A stretch of DNA of 64,000 bases from an uncultured Lachnospiraceae bacterium (GTDB lineage Bacteria > Bacillota > Clostridia > Lachnospirales > Lachnospiraceae), in the NCBI GenBank assembly GCA_946546945.1, contig CAMNOU010000003.1, positions 124,001-188,000 on the forward strand. The letters are read 5' to 3'. The position numbers were made by a program, and so were the translations under genes. A model generated the notes under the pieces. The model worked only from the letters and a program-made list of their open reading frames with translations. It was not told the DNA's origin and searched no databases. Shown piece by piece: positions 35,893 through 44,299 of this stretch (positions within the stretch are counted from its first letter, which is position 1; every line of letters starts with the position of its first letter).

Positions 35893-37710
35893 TTACTTCA
35901 GGTATTCCATCCAGAAAGGCTTTCCTTCCATCATCTTTTCTTCCGCCTGAAATGCTTTCGCTACCTGTTCATATTCCGCGTCGTAACGTTTCATCAGGTT
36001 TTCGTAACGGGATACTGTCTTTGCGTATTGCTGCCTGTCACGTGTATATTTCACATACAGGTCATTCACGGGGTCTACTGCGTATACAGTCCCGGCTTTA
36101 TAGAGTTTCTGCTGAGAGTATCCCCAACCGTAAGGAATCGATGTGACTCCTTTCCCCGCAAATGATTCGGGAAGCTTATGCCCGTTTACAAAATGCCCAT
36201 ACATCTTCAATTTCCATCCGCTCAACGGAGCACTGGAATACAGGTTTGCATAATCTATAAACGGGCGTATGTCATCCGTAATTGGCTGCAGTTGGTTATC
36301 TTCCGCCTTCTTCTGCTTCATGCAGGCTTCTCCGTCAAGATTTTTTATAAACTCCGGGCCTTTCAGGAAATCTTCAATTGCATCTAAAAGAAGATTGCAG
36401 CCCTTATAATTGAATTTAAATATTTCCTCCCAGAACAATTTCCTGATTCGTTCTATTACAGTAATATCACTGATATGTTTATTCATCGTCTGAAGGATCA
36501 GATCATTCCGGTGTACCTGATACAGTTCCATGGAACCGGAGAATTTTGTACCAAATCCTTCGTGCCAGATACAGATTCCATTCATGGTAATAAATTTGGC
36601 GTGATTCCGGATGGAATACTCTACATCATCTCCACGGATAAAGAACGGCAGGGGAAGGTTGTCTTCCCTGGCAATCGTCGTCGGTATACAGCAATACCAC
36701 CATCCGCTGTACTGATGTTCGTCTTCCTCCAGGATTTCTTCATTTCGAATCACACTGTCCCAGAGATTCAAGTCATACCGGGGTTTTGTCGGTCCATGTT
36801 CGCCGGTCAGGCGGAACATTCCTACATCCTCATGCTGAATATTTCTCTGGTTGATTTCAAGCATCGCTCCACTGATGAAATAATCATCATATTCCGGTTT
36901 CAGCAAACTCAGCAGCTGATAAAGTCTGCGGAAACTCTCGGGCATAAAATACACATCATCATCCATCAGAAGAATATGTGTCGGTTTCTTTTTCTGCTGC
37001 AGCGCTTCGATCATTCCCCTGCAAAATCCACCGCTGCCTCCGACATTTCTATTTGGAATCACTTCAATATAGGAATTGTTATATTCCTCCGGTTCCAGCG
37101 TGGAACCGTTGTCCACTATTTTCCATGTAAAATGTCTGCTGAGTTCCGGATCCGCAAAAATGCTGGCATTTAACAAATCCACATTTTTGCGCACATACTT
37201 CTCTTTTTTAAACGTCGTTGTAGCAAGAGTAATGAAGGGATCTCTCAAATCAGCTTCCTTTACTTCAGCGGTATAACATCCTTCATAAAATTCTGTATCT
37301 TTCGTGGCGTAAATCTGAAAAGAAACTACCTCGCTTTCCATTTTTTCCGGATAAGGGAGCACAATATGTTCGCGCTCTTCCAGTTCAAACAGATAATTTC
37401 CCAACCACTCCTTGTGGATATTATGATCTTTATCTATATAATGTCCCATCAGATTCAGACAGAAAGTTCCTTTCATATCGAGTTCCAGAGAAACATTCTT
37501 TACTGCTGTATACTTCTCCCATTTTGCGAAGGAACAAGAATTAAAATATGTAGAAAAATCATAATATCCCTTCATCAGCCGATATCCGGTATCTCCGCCA
37601 TGCTCCTTCAGCATCCGGAAATCACTCCTGTAATGCATATTACTTGTCTCATCGAGATCCGGTATGCTTTCTATAATTAATGTCTGAAGAATTACTTTCT
37701 GACTCATCAT
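35893..37710 (-). CDS. GlfT2-like galactofuranosyltransferase A
   Basis: 605 residues from ATG 37710 (AGGAG five bases upstream). The frame is open further out, but that part would overlap the preceding gene and has no family similarity. An N-terminal beta-sandwich (about 1-160) precedes a GT-A domain with TLATTTFKK, DNGSTL, NRNVGGSGGF (about 220-229), MDDDV (Asp 250-252), FFIRGDDVEY (about 358-365) and IWHEGFG (His383). This set is the signature of GlfT2-type galactan synthases, which use UDP-galactofuranose. With glf in the same window, a galactofuranose product is a strong inference. It pairs with the shorter paralogue at 38696-40174. Confidence 0.88.
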   Translation of the reverse strand: MMSQKVILQTLIIESIPDLDETSNMHYRSDFRMLKEHGGDTGYRLMKGYYDFSTYFNSCSFAKWEKYTAVKNVSLELDMKGTFCLNLMGHYIDKDHNIHKEWLGNYLFELEEREHIVLPYPEKMESEVVSFQIYATKDTEFYEGCYTAEVKEADLRDPFITLATTTFKKEKYVRKNVDLLNASIFADPELSRHFTWKIVDNGSTLEPEEYNNSYIEVIPNRNVGGSGGFCRGMIEALQQKKKPTHILLMDDDVYFMPESFRRLYQLLSLLKPEYDDYFISGAMLEINQRNIQHEDVGMFRLTGEHGPTKPRYDLNLWDSVIRNEEILEEDEHQYSGWWYCCIPTTIAREDNLPLPFFIRGDDVEYSIRNHAKFITMNGICIWHEGFGTKFSGSMELYQVHRNDLILQTMNKHISDITVIERIRKLFWEEIFKFNYKGCNLLLDAIEDFLKGPEFIKNLDGEACMKQKKAEDNQLQPITDDIRPFIDYANLYSSAPLSGWKLKMYGHFVNGHKLPESFAGKGVTSIPYGWGYSQQKLYKAGTVYAVDPVNDLYVKYTRDRQQYAKTVSRYENLMKRYDAEYEQVAKAFQAEEKMMEGKPFWMEYLK

Positions 37711-37772
37711 TTTCTCTCCTGCATCATATTTTTCCCTAGTATTTGCGTTCTTATCTGTCGCCCTGAAATCTT

Positions 37773-38705
37773 TTATACGTTGATCTGATCTTCCAGTTTC
37801 TTCAGTTTTTTCTGAAGTTCCTGAATTTGTGTTTTCATGCCGTACATCATGGAACTGTTCGCGATTCTGCTTTCTAATTTGTTCCTCAGCGACTGTTCTT
37901 TCCACAAATTTTCAATTGTATTCTGATTCGAATAATGTGTAATCACATCCAATGCCCGTTCAAAATATGCATATGTGTCTGACATATAGTGAAGGGGATG
38001 CACTCCGTTCATATGATTCAAAGTAGAATGTGTCAGATCCGGAAATCGTATTACCTGTGCCTCAGGAATGTATTTTTCCAAAAAGCTGTAAAGCTGTTTC
38101 AGCCAATCATTGCATTTCTTAATCTGATATTTTTTGTTATGCCTGGTCAAATTTCCATCATTTCCCATGATATCCGCAGTATATAACGCCTCCAGAATCA
38201 CGATCTGATCCGGTCTGTAACCATCTTGATTATCCTTACTCCAGACAATCTCCGAAACGAACTTTTTGTACTTTCGCTCAACTGTCCGCATATCCATCTC
38301 TGTCGGGGAATAAACAGAACCCTGCACATATTTATTCTCACCGCTAAATAAAGGTTCATATGCAGTTTCCTTTCCTTCCAGCAAAGCCAGCTGCGTTTCG
38401 ATCTCTCCCTGTATTTCGCAGCGCTGCATCAGTTCGGCTGCCAAATCAATGATGAGATAATCAGATTTGTTTTTCCGCAGAAGCTGAGGCAGGATTCTTC
38501 CCGTCTGGATGCGAAGCATCGTATTTTCATAGCTGCTGAAACTAAGTTTCTCTACTGCAGCATTATCGAATTCCAAAACCGGCTCGTACAGTGTCGAAAC
38601 CGGCACCTGTGTAACACATCTTGTGAATTTATATTTTGCCGGATCTGTGTGTCGAAACAAATCCATCCCCACACAGCTTCCAAATACATCTATTGTTAAT
38701 GCCAT
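37773..38705 (-). CDS. DUF6270-like protein, copy C
   Basis: 310 residues from ATG 38705, chosen because GGGAGG lies seven bases upstream; the ATG two codons earlier almost touches that site. MALTIDVFGSCVGMDLF is the family's N-terminal block and NGVHPLHYMSDTYAYFERALDVI the late block. Instead of the Rossmann-like tail of copies A and B it ends in a charged coiled coil (about 275-310). It sits between the two GlfT2-like genes and overlaps the upstream one by 10 bases, so translation is probably coupled. A role in modifying the galactofuranose-bearing chain is possible but not shown. Confidence 0.72.
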   Translation of the reverse strand: MALTIDVFGSCVGMDLFRHTDPAKYKFTRCVTQVPVSTLYEPVLEFDNAAVEKLSFSSYENTMLRIQTGRILPQLLRKNKSDYLIIDLAAELMQRCEIQGEIETQLALLEGKETAYEPLFSGENKYVQGSVYSPTEMDMRTVERKYKKFVSEIVWSKDNQDGYRPDQIVILEALYTADIMGNDGNLTRHNKKYQIKKCNDWLKQLYSFLEKYIPEAQVIRFPDLTHSTLNHMNGVHPLHYMSDTYAYFERALDVITHYSNQNTIENLWKEQSLRNKLESRIANSSMMYGMKTQIQELQKKLKKLEDQINV

Positions 38706-40174
38706 ATACATTCCTCCCGTTCTTTTTGGTATCTGTCTGCAATTCGACAAAAGTTGTTTCTGACATATTTCTCTGCTCTTCTGTGAAGAACCGGAGTTAC
38801 AATTCGAATCAGCCTTTTTTTATCTGCCATCTTCATCTGATACTCCGGAATCTGTCCCTGCCGGCTGTCAAATATTTTCCCTGTTGCGAAATGCCAGAGA
38901 GCCAGAGCACATAAATATTTTTCCGTATATTTTTTTTCATTGTGATACTGATCCAGTCTCTGTTTCCAGGGAACAATGATATCTTCCGCATCTTTATAAA
39001 GACCCTGCATCACATTTACTACCATGGGATTTCGCTGATCATAATAGAAAATTCTGTTATTCATGCGATATTCATAGGTCTCATGCCACACTTGAAATCC
39101 CCGGAGTACCAGAACTTGCTTCCCGGTACGCAGACCATATTCCACATCGTCACAGTGTATAAAGAATGGAAATGGTTTCTGAACAGATGTAACTGATTTC
39201 GGAAAGACACATAGCCACCAGCCTCCGTATTCTCCGGCAAGTTCCTCGGACTCCACATTGTATCCCCATGTCATATCCTGATTGCCGCCGCTGTGTGTCA
39301 GCTTGCCGCCGTTCCAGTTCTCTGCCGCCGTATATTGTATTCCGCGATTATCCTGCCGGAACATTCGTCCGGCCACCGGCAAATCTGTATAATCATCTCT
39401 AAGGAATGTGAGAAAGGCAAACAGCCGGTAAAAACTTTCAGTCTGAAACTCCACATCATCATCCATAAAGACCACATGCGTATACGGAAAACTTTTCTGA
39501 TCTTTGCAGATCTCTTCCAGACCCCTGGTAAAACCTCCCGTACCTCCGCCACGATTAGAGTTGCGGCAGATGCGGATCCTGCTGTTTTCATGGTCTCTTC
39601 CAAAATCATCTCCGTTATCAGTGACAAATATCTTCATTTTCCCGCCGTATGATGTATCGACATCAAAAAACAGGCTTTTTTCCAGCTTTACAAGGTTCCT
39701 TTCCAGCTGAAGATTTCTGTGAAAGGTACAGATATTCAATGCCAGATAAATCTGTCTGTCCGATTCTTTTTCAGTAACAAATCCGGCGCCGTAAAACTGT
39801 ACTTCCCCGATTGCCTCGATCAGGAAATAGAGAATACCCTCCATCGAATTTAAATCCAAAAGATATTTTTCTGTATGCCTTTGTTCAGAGCAGCACTCCC
39901 GGGTAAGGACAGCTTTCTCGCCATCTGACTTCCGAAGAATTACATGCAGATTGTATTGTCCTTTTGCCTCTATCTGCAGTTTTACCTGTTCTGCTGTCGT
40001 ATAACGTTTCCAAAAACTTATATCCAAACAATTCATATAGGTATCTGTGGACAACCGGCCTCCCGGGGCCAATGCAATACATCCGCAGGACTGGTCAAAA
40101 GCTCCATCTGTCCGGAAATATATTTTTTGAATGCCGCACACTTCATCTGGCCAAATCACATTCTGCAATACCAT
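38696..40174 (-). CDS. GlfT2-like galactofuranosyltransferase B
   Basis: 492 residues. A beta-sandwich N-terminus (about 1-135) and a GT-A domain with LNICTFHRN, TDNGDD, NSNRGGGTGGF (about 205-215), MDDDV (Asp 238-240), FFIHCDDVEY (about 337-346) and VWHE (about 362-365). It shares every motif with protein A but lacks about 100 C-terminal residues. The ATG at 40174 has AAGGA almost touching it; the TTG two codons on (40168) is better spaced and may be the true start. It lies eight bases after the ABC ATPase gene. Two such enzymes could make alternating linkages, or start and extend the chain. Confidence 0.85.
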   Translation of the reverse strand: MVLQNVIWPDEVCGIQKIYFRTDGAFDQSCGCIALAPGGRLSTDTYMNCLDISFWKRYTTAEQVKLQIEAKGQYNLHVILRKSDGEKAVLTRECCSEQRHTEKYLLDLNSMEGILYFLIEAIGEVQFYGAGFVTEKESDRQIYLALNICTFHRNLQLERNLVKLEKSLFFDVDTSYGGKMKIFVTDNGDDFGRDHENSRIRICRNSNRGGGTGGFTRGLEEICKDQKSFPYTHVVFMDDDVEFQTESFYRLFAFLTFLRDDYTDLPVAGRMFRQDNRGIQYTAAENWNGGKLTHSGGNQDMTWGYNVESEELAGEYGGWWLCVFPKSVTSVQKPFPFFIHCDDVEYGLRTGKQVLVLRGFQVWHETYEYRMNNRIFYYDQRNPMVVNVMQGLYKDAEDIIVPWKQRLDQYHNEKKYTEKYLCALALWHFATGKIFDSRQGQIPEYQMKMADKKRLIRIVTPVLHRRAEKYVRNNFCRIADRYQKEREECIWH

Positions 40175-40182
40175 TTCCTTGG

Positions 40183-42048
40183 TTACCCCATATTTTTCTT
40201 CTCATATGCATCACATACCGTCTTCGGATCACCCACTGCCTGTAGTTTCCCTTTTTCAATCCAGACAACCTTTGTACAGTTTTTGCGGATTACACCTGTT
40301 GAATGCGATACGATCAGTACCGTAGAACCTCCGTGAATCATCTGCTGTATTCTCGCCTCACTCTTTTTACGGAAGAACATATCTCCTACACTCAGCACTT
40401 CATCCAGAATCAGAATCTCCGGAGTATTCCGTATCGTTGCGATTGCAAATCCCAGGCGGGATACCATTCCCGAGGAATAGTTCTTCACCTTCTCATCCAT
40501 AAAGCCTTCCAGTTCGGCAAAAGCCACAATATCATCAAACTTTTCATCAATATATTCTTTTGTATATCCGATGAGAGCGCCATTCAGATAAACATTCTCG
40601 CGTCCGGTCAGTTCATGGTCAAAACCGGTTCCTAATGTCAGAAGCTGAATCTTGCGTCTGTCTACCTTCACCTCGCCTTCCGTGGGCATCAAAACACCGG
40701 AAATAATCTTTAAAATCGTACTTTTCCCCGATCCATTCGTTCCAATGATACCGACTACCTCTCCCGGCATAACAGTAAAGCTAACATCATCGAGTGCTTT
40801 AAACAGTGTTACATTCCGCTCTCCTTTGAGTGTCCGGATTGCAAGTTCCTTCAAACTGCTTGCCTCATCTTTATCTCTTTCAAATGCCATAGTGACATGG
40901 CTGACTTCAATCTCAGGCAGATCCGGTTCCAGATAATCTGATGCGGATGCAAAATCTTCGGAGGTAAAATCTGTAAGTTCTTTTTCAGACTCCCACAGAG
41001 CTCCTTCCATGCGAAGATGTGCGTTTGTTCCTTTATGATCATCCGGCATCCGTCTCCGGGAATCTTTAAACAGCGTCCCGGTTGTTATCTCGTAATCTCC
41101 ATTCGTCAGAACGATTTCCTTAAATTGCCGGTCGGGATCCTGCCCCTGCGCAGCAGCATTTCTCGCCTGCCGGCGCCGTTCTTCCATCTGAGTGACTCGT
41201 TTTCTTCTTCTGATCATGTTCATCTTCATAATCAGAAGTGCCAGAAATACAGCAACCAGCATGCCTGCTGCCACCGCCCACAACGGATGCTCCCGGAGCT
41301 GTTCTGCCATGTTTTCGTTTTCAGACTGTGTCTGCTGCGAGATATCCTCCTCCTGCTCCATCCGGTTGATTTTGAGCACATATCTCGCTTTCTCACCTTC
41401 TGCGTTTGAAGCGTAAACTCCGATTCTGTTGCTTCCCACCTCTAAATCAGAAGATGTCACCGAGATTGGAATCTCGGATGGGGAAGCTGTAACTTTGATT
41501 TCAGAGACGTCATATTTTACAATGAGCGAATATTCCGTCACTTCCGGAGAAAACCCGCTTATTTCTCTTCCGTTTATCTGAATGCCGGAAAGTTTACAGT
41601 CTTCCGGTATAGCAATCGCAATCGGAATTCTCACCAAATCCAGCTTGACTTCTTCCCCGTCTTTCACCCGCAATACAGCATTTCGTATTGAAACAGTTGT
41701 GTTCCCTGCCGCCCGGGGTATAAATTTCAGCATTTCCTGGAATTCAGTGGATGACACGTCTTCTTTCTCTATATGAACCTTCCCTTTTTCGACCAGTTCC
41801 CCTCCGCTGACATATTCCAGCATTGTCTTCTCATAAGCCAAGTCAAAGGATACGGATTCTAATTCTGTGTCAGCCGAAGCATGAACTTCAAGCGGGTAAG
41901 CTCCGTTCGAGCGAATATCCCACTCATATCCTTCTGACCCAAAATATACTTTCTCTCCCTCGGCAAAGGCAGGCTGCGAACCGAAGATTATCGCCAACAT
42001 CAGAACGGATATGATTATTACCAGAGATTTCTGTACTATCTTCTTCAT
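40183..42048 (-). CDS. Bitopic glycan-export ABC ATPase with secreted N-terminal beta-sandwich domains
   Basis: 621 residues. A signal peptide or anchor at 1-29 (ends QPAFAEG), then a cohesin-like sandwich (about 31-150; LESVSFDLAYEKTMLEYVSGG), a cadherin-like small domain (about 151-228; LSGIQINGREISGFSPEVTEY), a Gln/Glu linker, one membrane segment (about 255-275) and a basic stop-transfer. The cytoplasmic ATPase (about 380-621) has Walker A GTNGSGKST (436-444), signature YSSGM (524-528), Walker B ILILDEV (546-552) and His582. The ATPase matches Wzt/TagH exporters but ends without the usual C-terminal glycan-binding domain. It pairs with the permease at 42058-42828 (gap nine bases). GAGGAATT precedes the ATG. 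The reading frame is continuous, so this is a real fusion. Confidence 0.9.
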   Translation of the reverse strand: MKKIVQKSLVIIISVLMLAIIFGSQPAFAEGEKVYFGSEGYEWDIRSNGAYPLEVHASADTELESVSFDLAYEKTMLEYVSGGELVEKGKVHIEKEDVSSTEFQEMLKFIPRAAGNTTVSIRNAVLRVKDGEEVKLDLVRIPIAIAIPEDCKLSGIQINGREISGFSPEVTEYSLIVKYDVSEIKVTASPSEIPISVTSSDLEVGSNRIGVYASNAEGEKARYVLKINRMEQEEDISQQTQSENENMAEQLREHPLWAVAAGMLVAVFLALLIMKMNMIRRRKRVTQMEERRRQARNAAAQGQDPDRQFKEIVLTNGDYEITTGTLFKDSRRRMPDDHKGTNAHLRMEGALWESEKELTDFTSEDFASASDYLEPDLPEIEVSHVTMAFERDKDEASSLKELAIRTLKGERNVTLFKALDDVSFTVMPGEVVGIIGTNGSGKSTILKIISGVLMPTEGEVKVDRRKIQLLTLGTGFDHELTGRENVYLNGALIGYTKEYIDEKFDDIVAFAELEGFMDEKVKNYSSGMVSRLGFAIATIRNTPEILILDEVLSVGDMFFRKKSEARIQQMIHGGSTVLIVSHSTGVIRKNCTKVVWIEKGKLQAVGDPKTVCDAYEKKNMG

Positions 42049-42057
42049 AATTCCTCA

Positions 42058-42828
42058 CTAGACCTTCTGCATAATCTTGTTCTTATTTCGGGTAAAAATA
42101 AGATGCCCGATTACATATACAACGACTCCCCATACCATAATCCGGATTATTTCATCAGCTGGTGGAAACGAGTGTTGAAGCACAAGGCAACGCAGGCAGT
42201 CAATGTAGTTAAAAATCGGATTTGAGAATACAATTTTTCTTACGATCCCCCCCAGTTTATCTACCGGATAGAACAAGGCGGACATATACATCCATAAAGT
42301 CAAAACCACTGAATATAAGTGTTTTACATCCCCGAAAAAGACATAAGCAGTAGCGACAATATAGGATACTCCCAGTGCAAACAGCAGCAGAAAGAACACA
42401 ATAACCGGCATAAATATAATCTTCCAATCCGGGAATACCCGAAAAACAACGATCATGGCTGCATAGGCGATCAGCGAATACAGAAAGTTTACAAAAGCTG
42501 TATATACTCTTGCCAGAATAAATATCTGCATCGGCAGCCGCATTTTTATCAGCATTGTCTTATTATCCACCAGTGTGGTCATGGCTGCATTTGTGGCTGT
42601 TGTAAACATATGCCACAAAATCGATCCGCTCAGATAGTAAATTGGATAGTTTTCCATTCTTTCAAATATCTGGGAAAAGACAAGTGAAATGACCGCCATG
42701 GAGAGGAGCGGATTCAGCACACTCCAGACGATGCCCAGCTTTGATCTGGCGTATCTTCTCTTGATCTCTCTGGATGTCAGCTCACGGATGACAAACCAGT
42801 ATTGTTTGCGTTGTTCCTTTTTATCCAT
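42058..42828 (-). CDS. ABC-2 type glycan export permease (Wzm/TagG family)
   Basis: 256 residues with about six membrane segments and the family start LTSREIKRRYARSKLGIVWSVLNPLL, which is highly typical of O-antigen/teichoic acid exporters. It forms the channel through which lipid-linked glycan crosses the membrane, driven by the adjacent ATPase. It overlaps the upstream ARDG-domain gene by eight bases, so the genes are translationally coupled. Its presence and the lack of a flippase or polymerase indicate ABC-dependent export. Confidence 0.92.
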   Translation of the reverse strand: MDKKEQRKQYWFVIRELTSREIKRRYARSKLGIVWSVLNPLLSMAVISLVFSQIFERMENYPIYYLSGSILWHMFTTATNAAMTTLVDNKTMLIKMRLPMQIFILARVYTAFVNFLYSLIAYAAMIVVFRVFPDWKIIFMPVIVFFLLLFALGVSYIVATAYVFFGDVKHLYSVVLTLWMYMSALFYPVDKLGGIVRKIVFSNPIFNYIDCLRCLVLQHSFPPADEIIRIMVWGVVVYVIGHLIFTRNKNKIMQKV

Positions 42829-44299
42829 CTTTTCTCTTACTCCAAATACGTTTCTTTCTCAGGTACAGCAGGTACTTGTATCCTGCGTAGCGCCGCAGAT
42901 GCTTCTCCACATCCCGGCCGCCGCGCACTGCGCTTCCTTCATACCAGGCGCTTTCTTTAACATGTCCTTTTTTGATGCCCAGCATGGTCAGGATCTTGTT
43001 TCCCACATGATTGTCAGCAAGTTCCTGCTGAGAAAGGGGCGCAGCAATCTCCTGCCCGCTCTCCTCCAGCACATCATCGGAGAACTGCAGTCTGCCGAAT
43101 ACTTCGGCCTCCTTTTTTGTTGGTTCTCCCATAAATGTTCTCAATAATTTATGTGTCGTCTGATGATTTTGCTCTATGTCCATCTGACTCAGATACTCTT
43201 CCAGACTGCGATATTCTTTTGCGCCAGTCTGTGTTTTCCCCATCTGCGTCTGCAGAACAGCTGCTTTCTTTCCGGTATAGAGCAAGATCAGTTCTTCGAT
43301 ACCCTTCATGAATTTCCGGTGTTCTTCTGTAATGTCTGCATAGACAGGGCGATAATAGCCATCTTCATTCCGGTATCTGAGCGTCATCCCGTGAGGTGCG
43401 GAAAATACGCCCTCGAACAGACAATTGCTGAAGTAAACTTTTTCCCGCATATTGCTGCCGGGAGAAAAATAATAACAATGGTAATCCTCTGCCCGCACAC
43501 CTTCCGGGAGTTCATATAGTCCCCAGTAATAGCCCTCCAGCCGGATTTCCTTCCCGCAAAGAGAACTGATCATACGTCCGAGCACTTTCTGCATGGAGCC
43601 GACCCAGCCGCTGTCCACCAGCGCATAGGGAACGTCATCCGTCAGGCCTTCCTGTTTCAGATATCCGGCCAGATTTGGAAGAGCCTCTTTGGAGTGCCGG
43701 ACAACAGATTGGCCAAAAGATTCACAGGCCTCCAGTTTTTTCCGAATGTCCGGAATCTGTGCATAGGGTATGATCACATCCTGCCGGTCTTTCATCCCGA
43801 TCTGATCCAGTATCTCTGCCTGTTCCCTGCTGGTCAGACCTGCCCGGTTCAGAATCTTTTTCATCGTCACATCGATGCCTCCCCGGCAGATATAATCCAT
43901 CGCCTCCTCCATATCCATATGAAACATGGGGATACGAATGGAGTAACGGGAACAGCACAGATAGCAGCATTCAACAGGCAGCTGAAAGGTCCGGCAGTAA
44001 ACCTGCGCCGTCCGGTACATCAGGTACCCGTCTCTAGCCAGGAAATACAAGCGCTTTTTCCCGGATGCCATCGCTTCCTTTAATACCCACAGAACATACG
44101 CATTCAAAGCGGGAGCGAGTACATAGGTATTGACCATTTCAAAAGCATCCTGCTGCTCTCTGTCAAAAAGTTCTGCCGTACATATGCTCTGTTTTTTTCC
44201 GGCCTGCACCAAATCCTGCAGCGGCTGATACAGATCCGGATTCTCTTTCAGGCATGCCAGATAGCGCTCAAACCTTGCTTTCTTTGAATCTTTCCACAT
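42821..44299 (-). CDS. Stand-alone ARDG-domain protein of glycan loci
   Basis: 492 residues, function unknown. It contains RLYFLARDGYLMYRTAQVY (ARDG about 88-91) and LVDSGWVGSMQKVLGRM, matching blocks in the C-terminal half of the HAD-ARDG protein at 5739-7769, but has no HAD domain. The remainder (YYFSPGSNMREKVYF, LFEGVFSAPHGMTL) is rich in aromatic residues. No signal peptide or membrane segment. Its start overlaps the 3' end of the GT2 gene by 32 bases, and the same overlapped pair is repeated at the left window edge. It probably acts with that GT2 enzyme. Confidence 0.75.
   Translation of the reverse strand: MWKDSKKARFERYLACLKENPDLYQPLQDLVQAGKKQSICTAELFDREQQDAFEMVNTYVLAPALNAYVLWVLKEAMASGKKRLYFLARDGYLMYRTAQVYCRTFQLPVECCYLCCSRYSIRIPMFHMDMEEAMDYICRGGIDVTMKKILNRAGLTSREQAEILDQIGMKDRQDVIIPYAQIPDIRKKLEACESFGQSVVRHSKEALPNLAGYLKQEGLTDDVPYALVDSGWVGSMQKVLGRMISSLCGKEIRLEGYYWGLYELPEGVRAEDYHCYYFSPGSNMREKVYFSNCLFEGVFSAPHGMTLRYRNEDGYYRPVYADITEEHRKFMKGIEELILLYTGKKAAVLQTQMGKTQTGAKEYRSLEEYLSQMDIEQNHQTTHKLLRTFMGEPTKKEAEVFGRLQFSDDVLEESGQEIAAPLSQQELADNHVGNKILTMLGIKKGHVKESAWYEGSAVRGGRDVEKHLRRYAGYKYLLYLRKKRIWSKRKDG

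Noticed and set aside
35893-37905. Longer start for GlfT2-like protein A (65 extra residues)
   Set aside because: The extra part is read from the 3' end of the preceding gene in another frame, is not family-like, and the ATG at 37710 has a well placed AGGAG.
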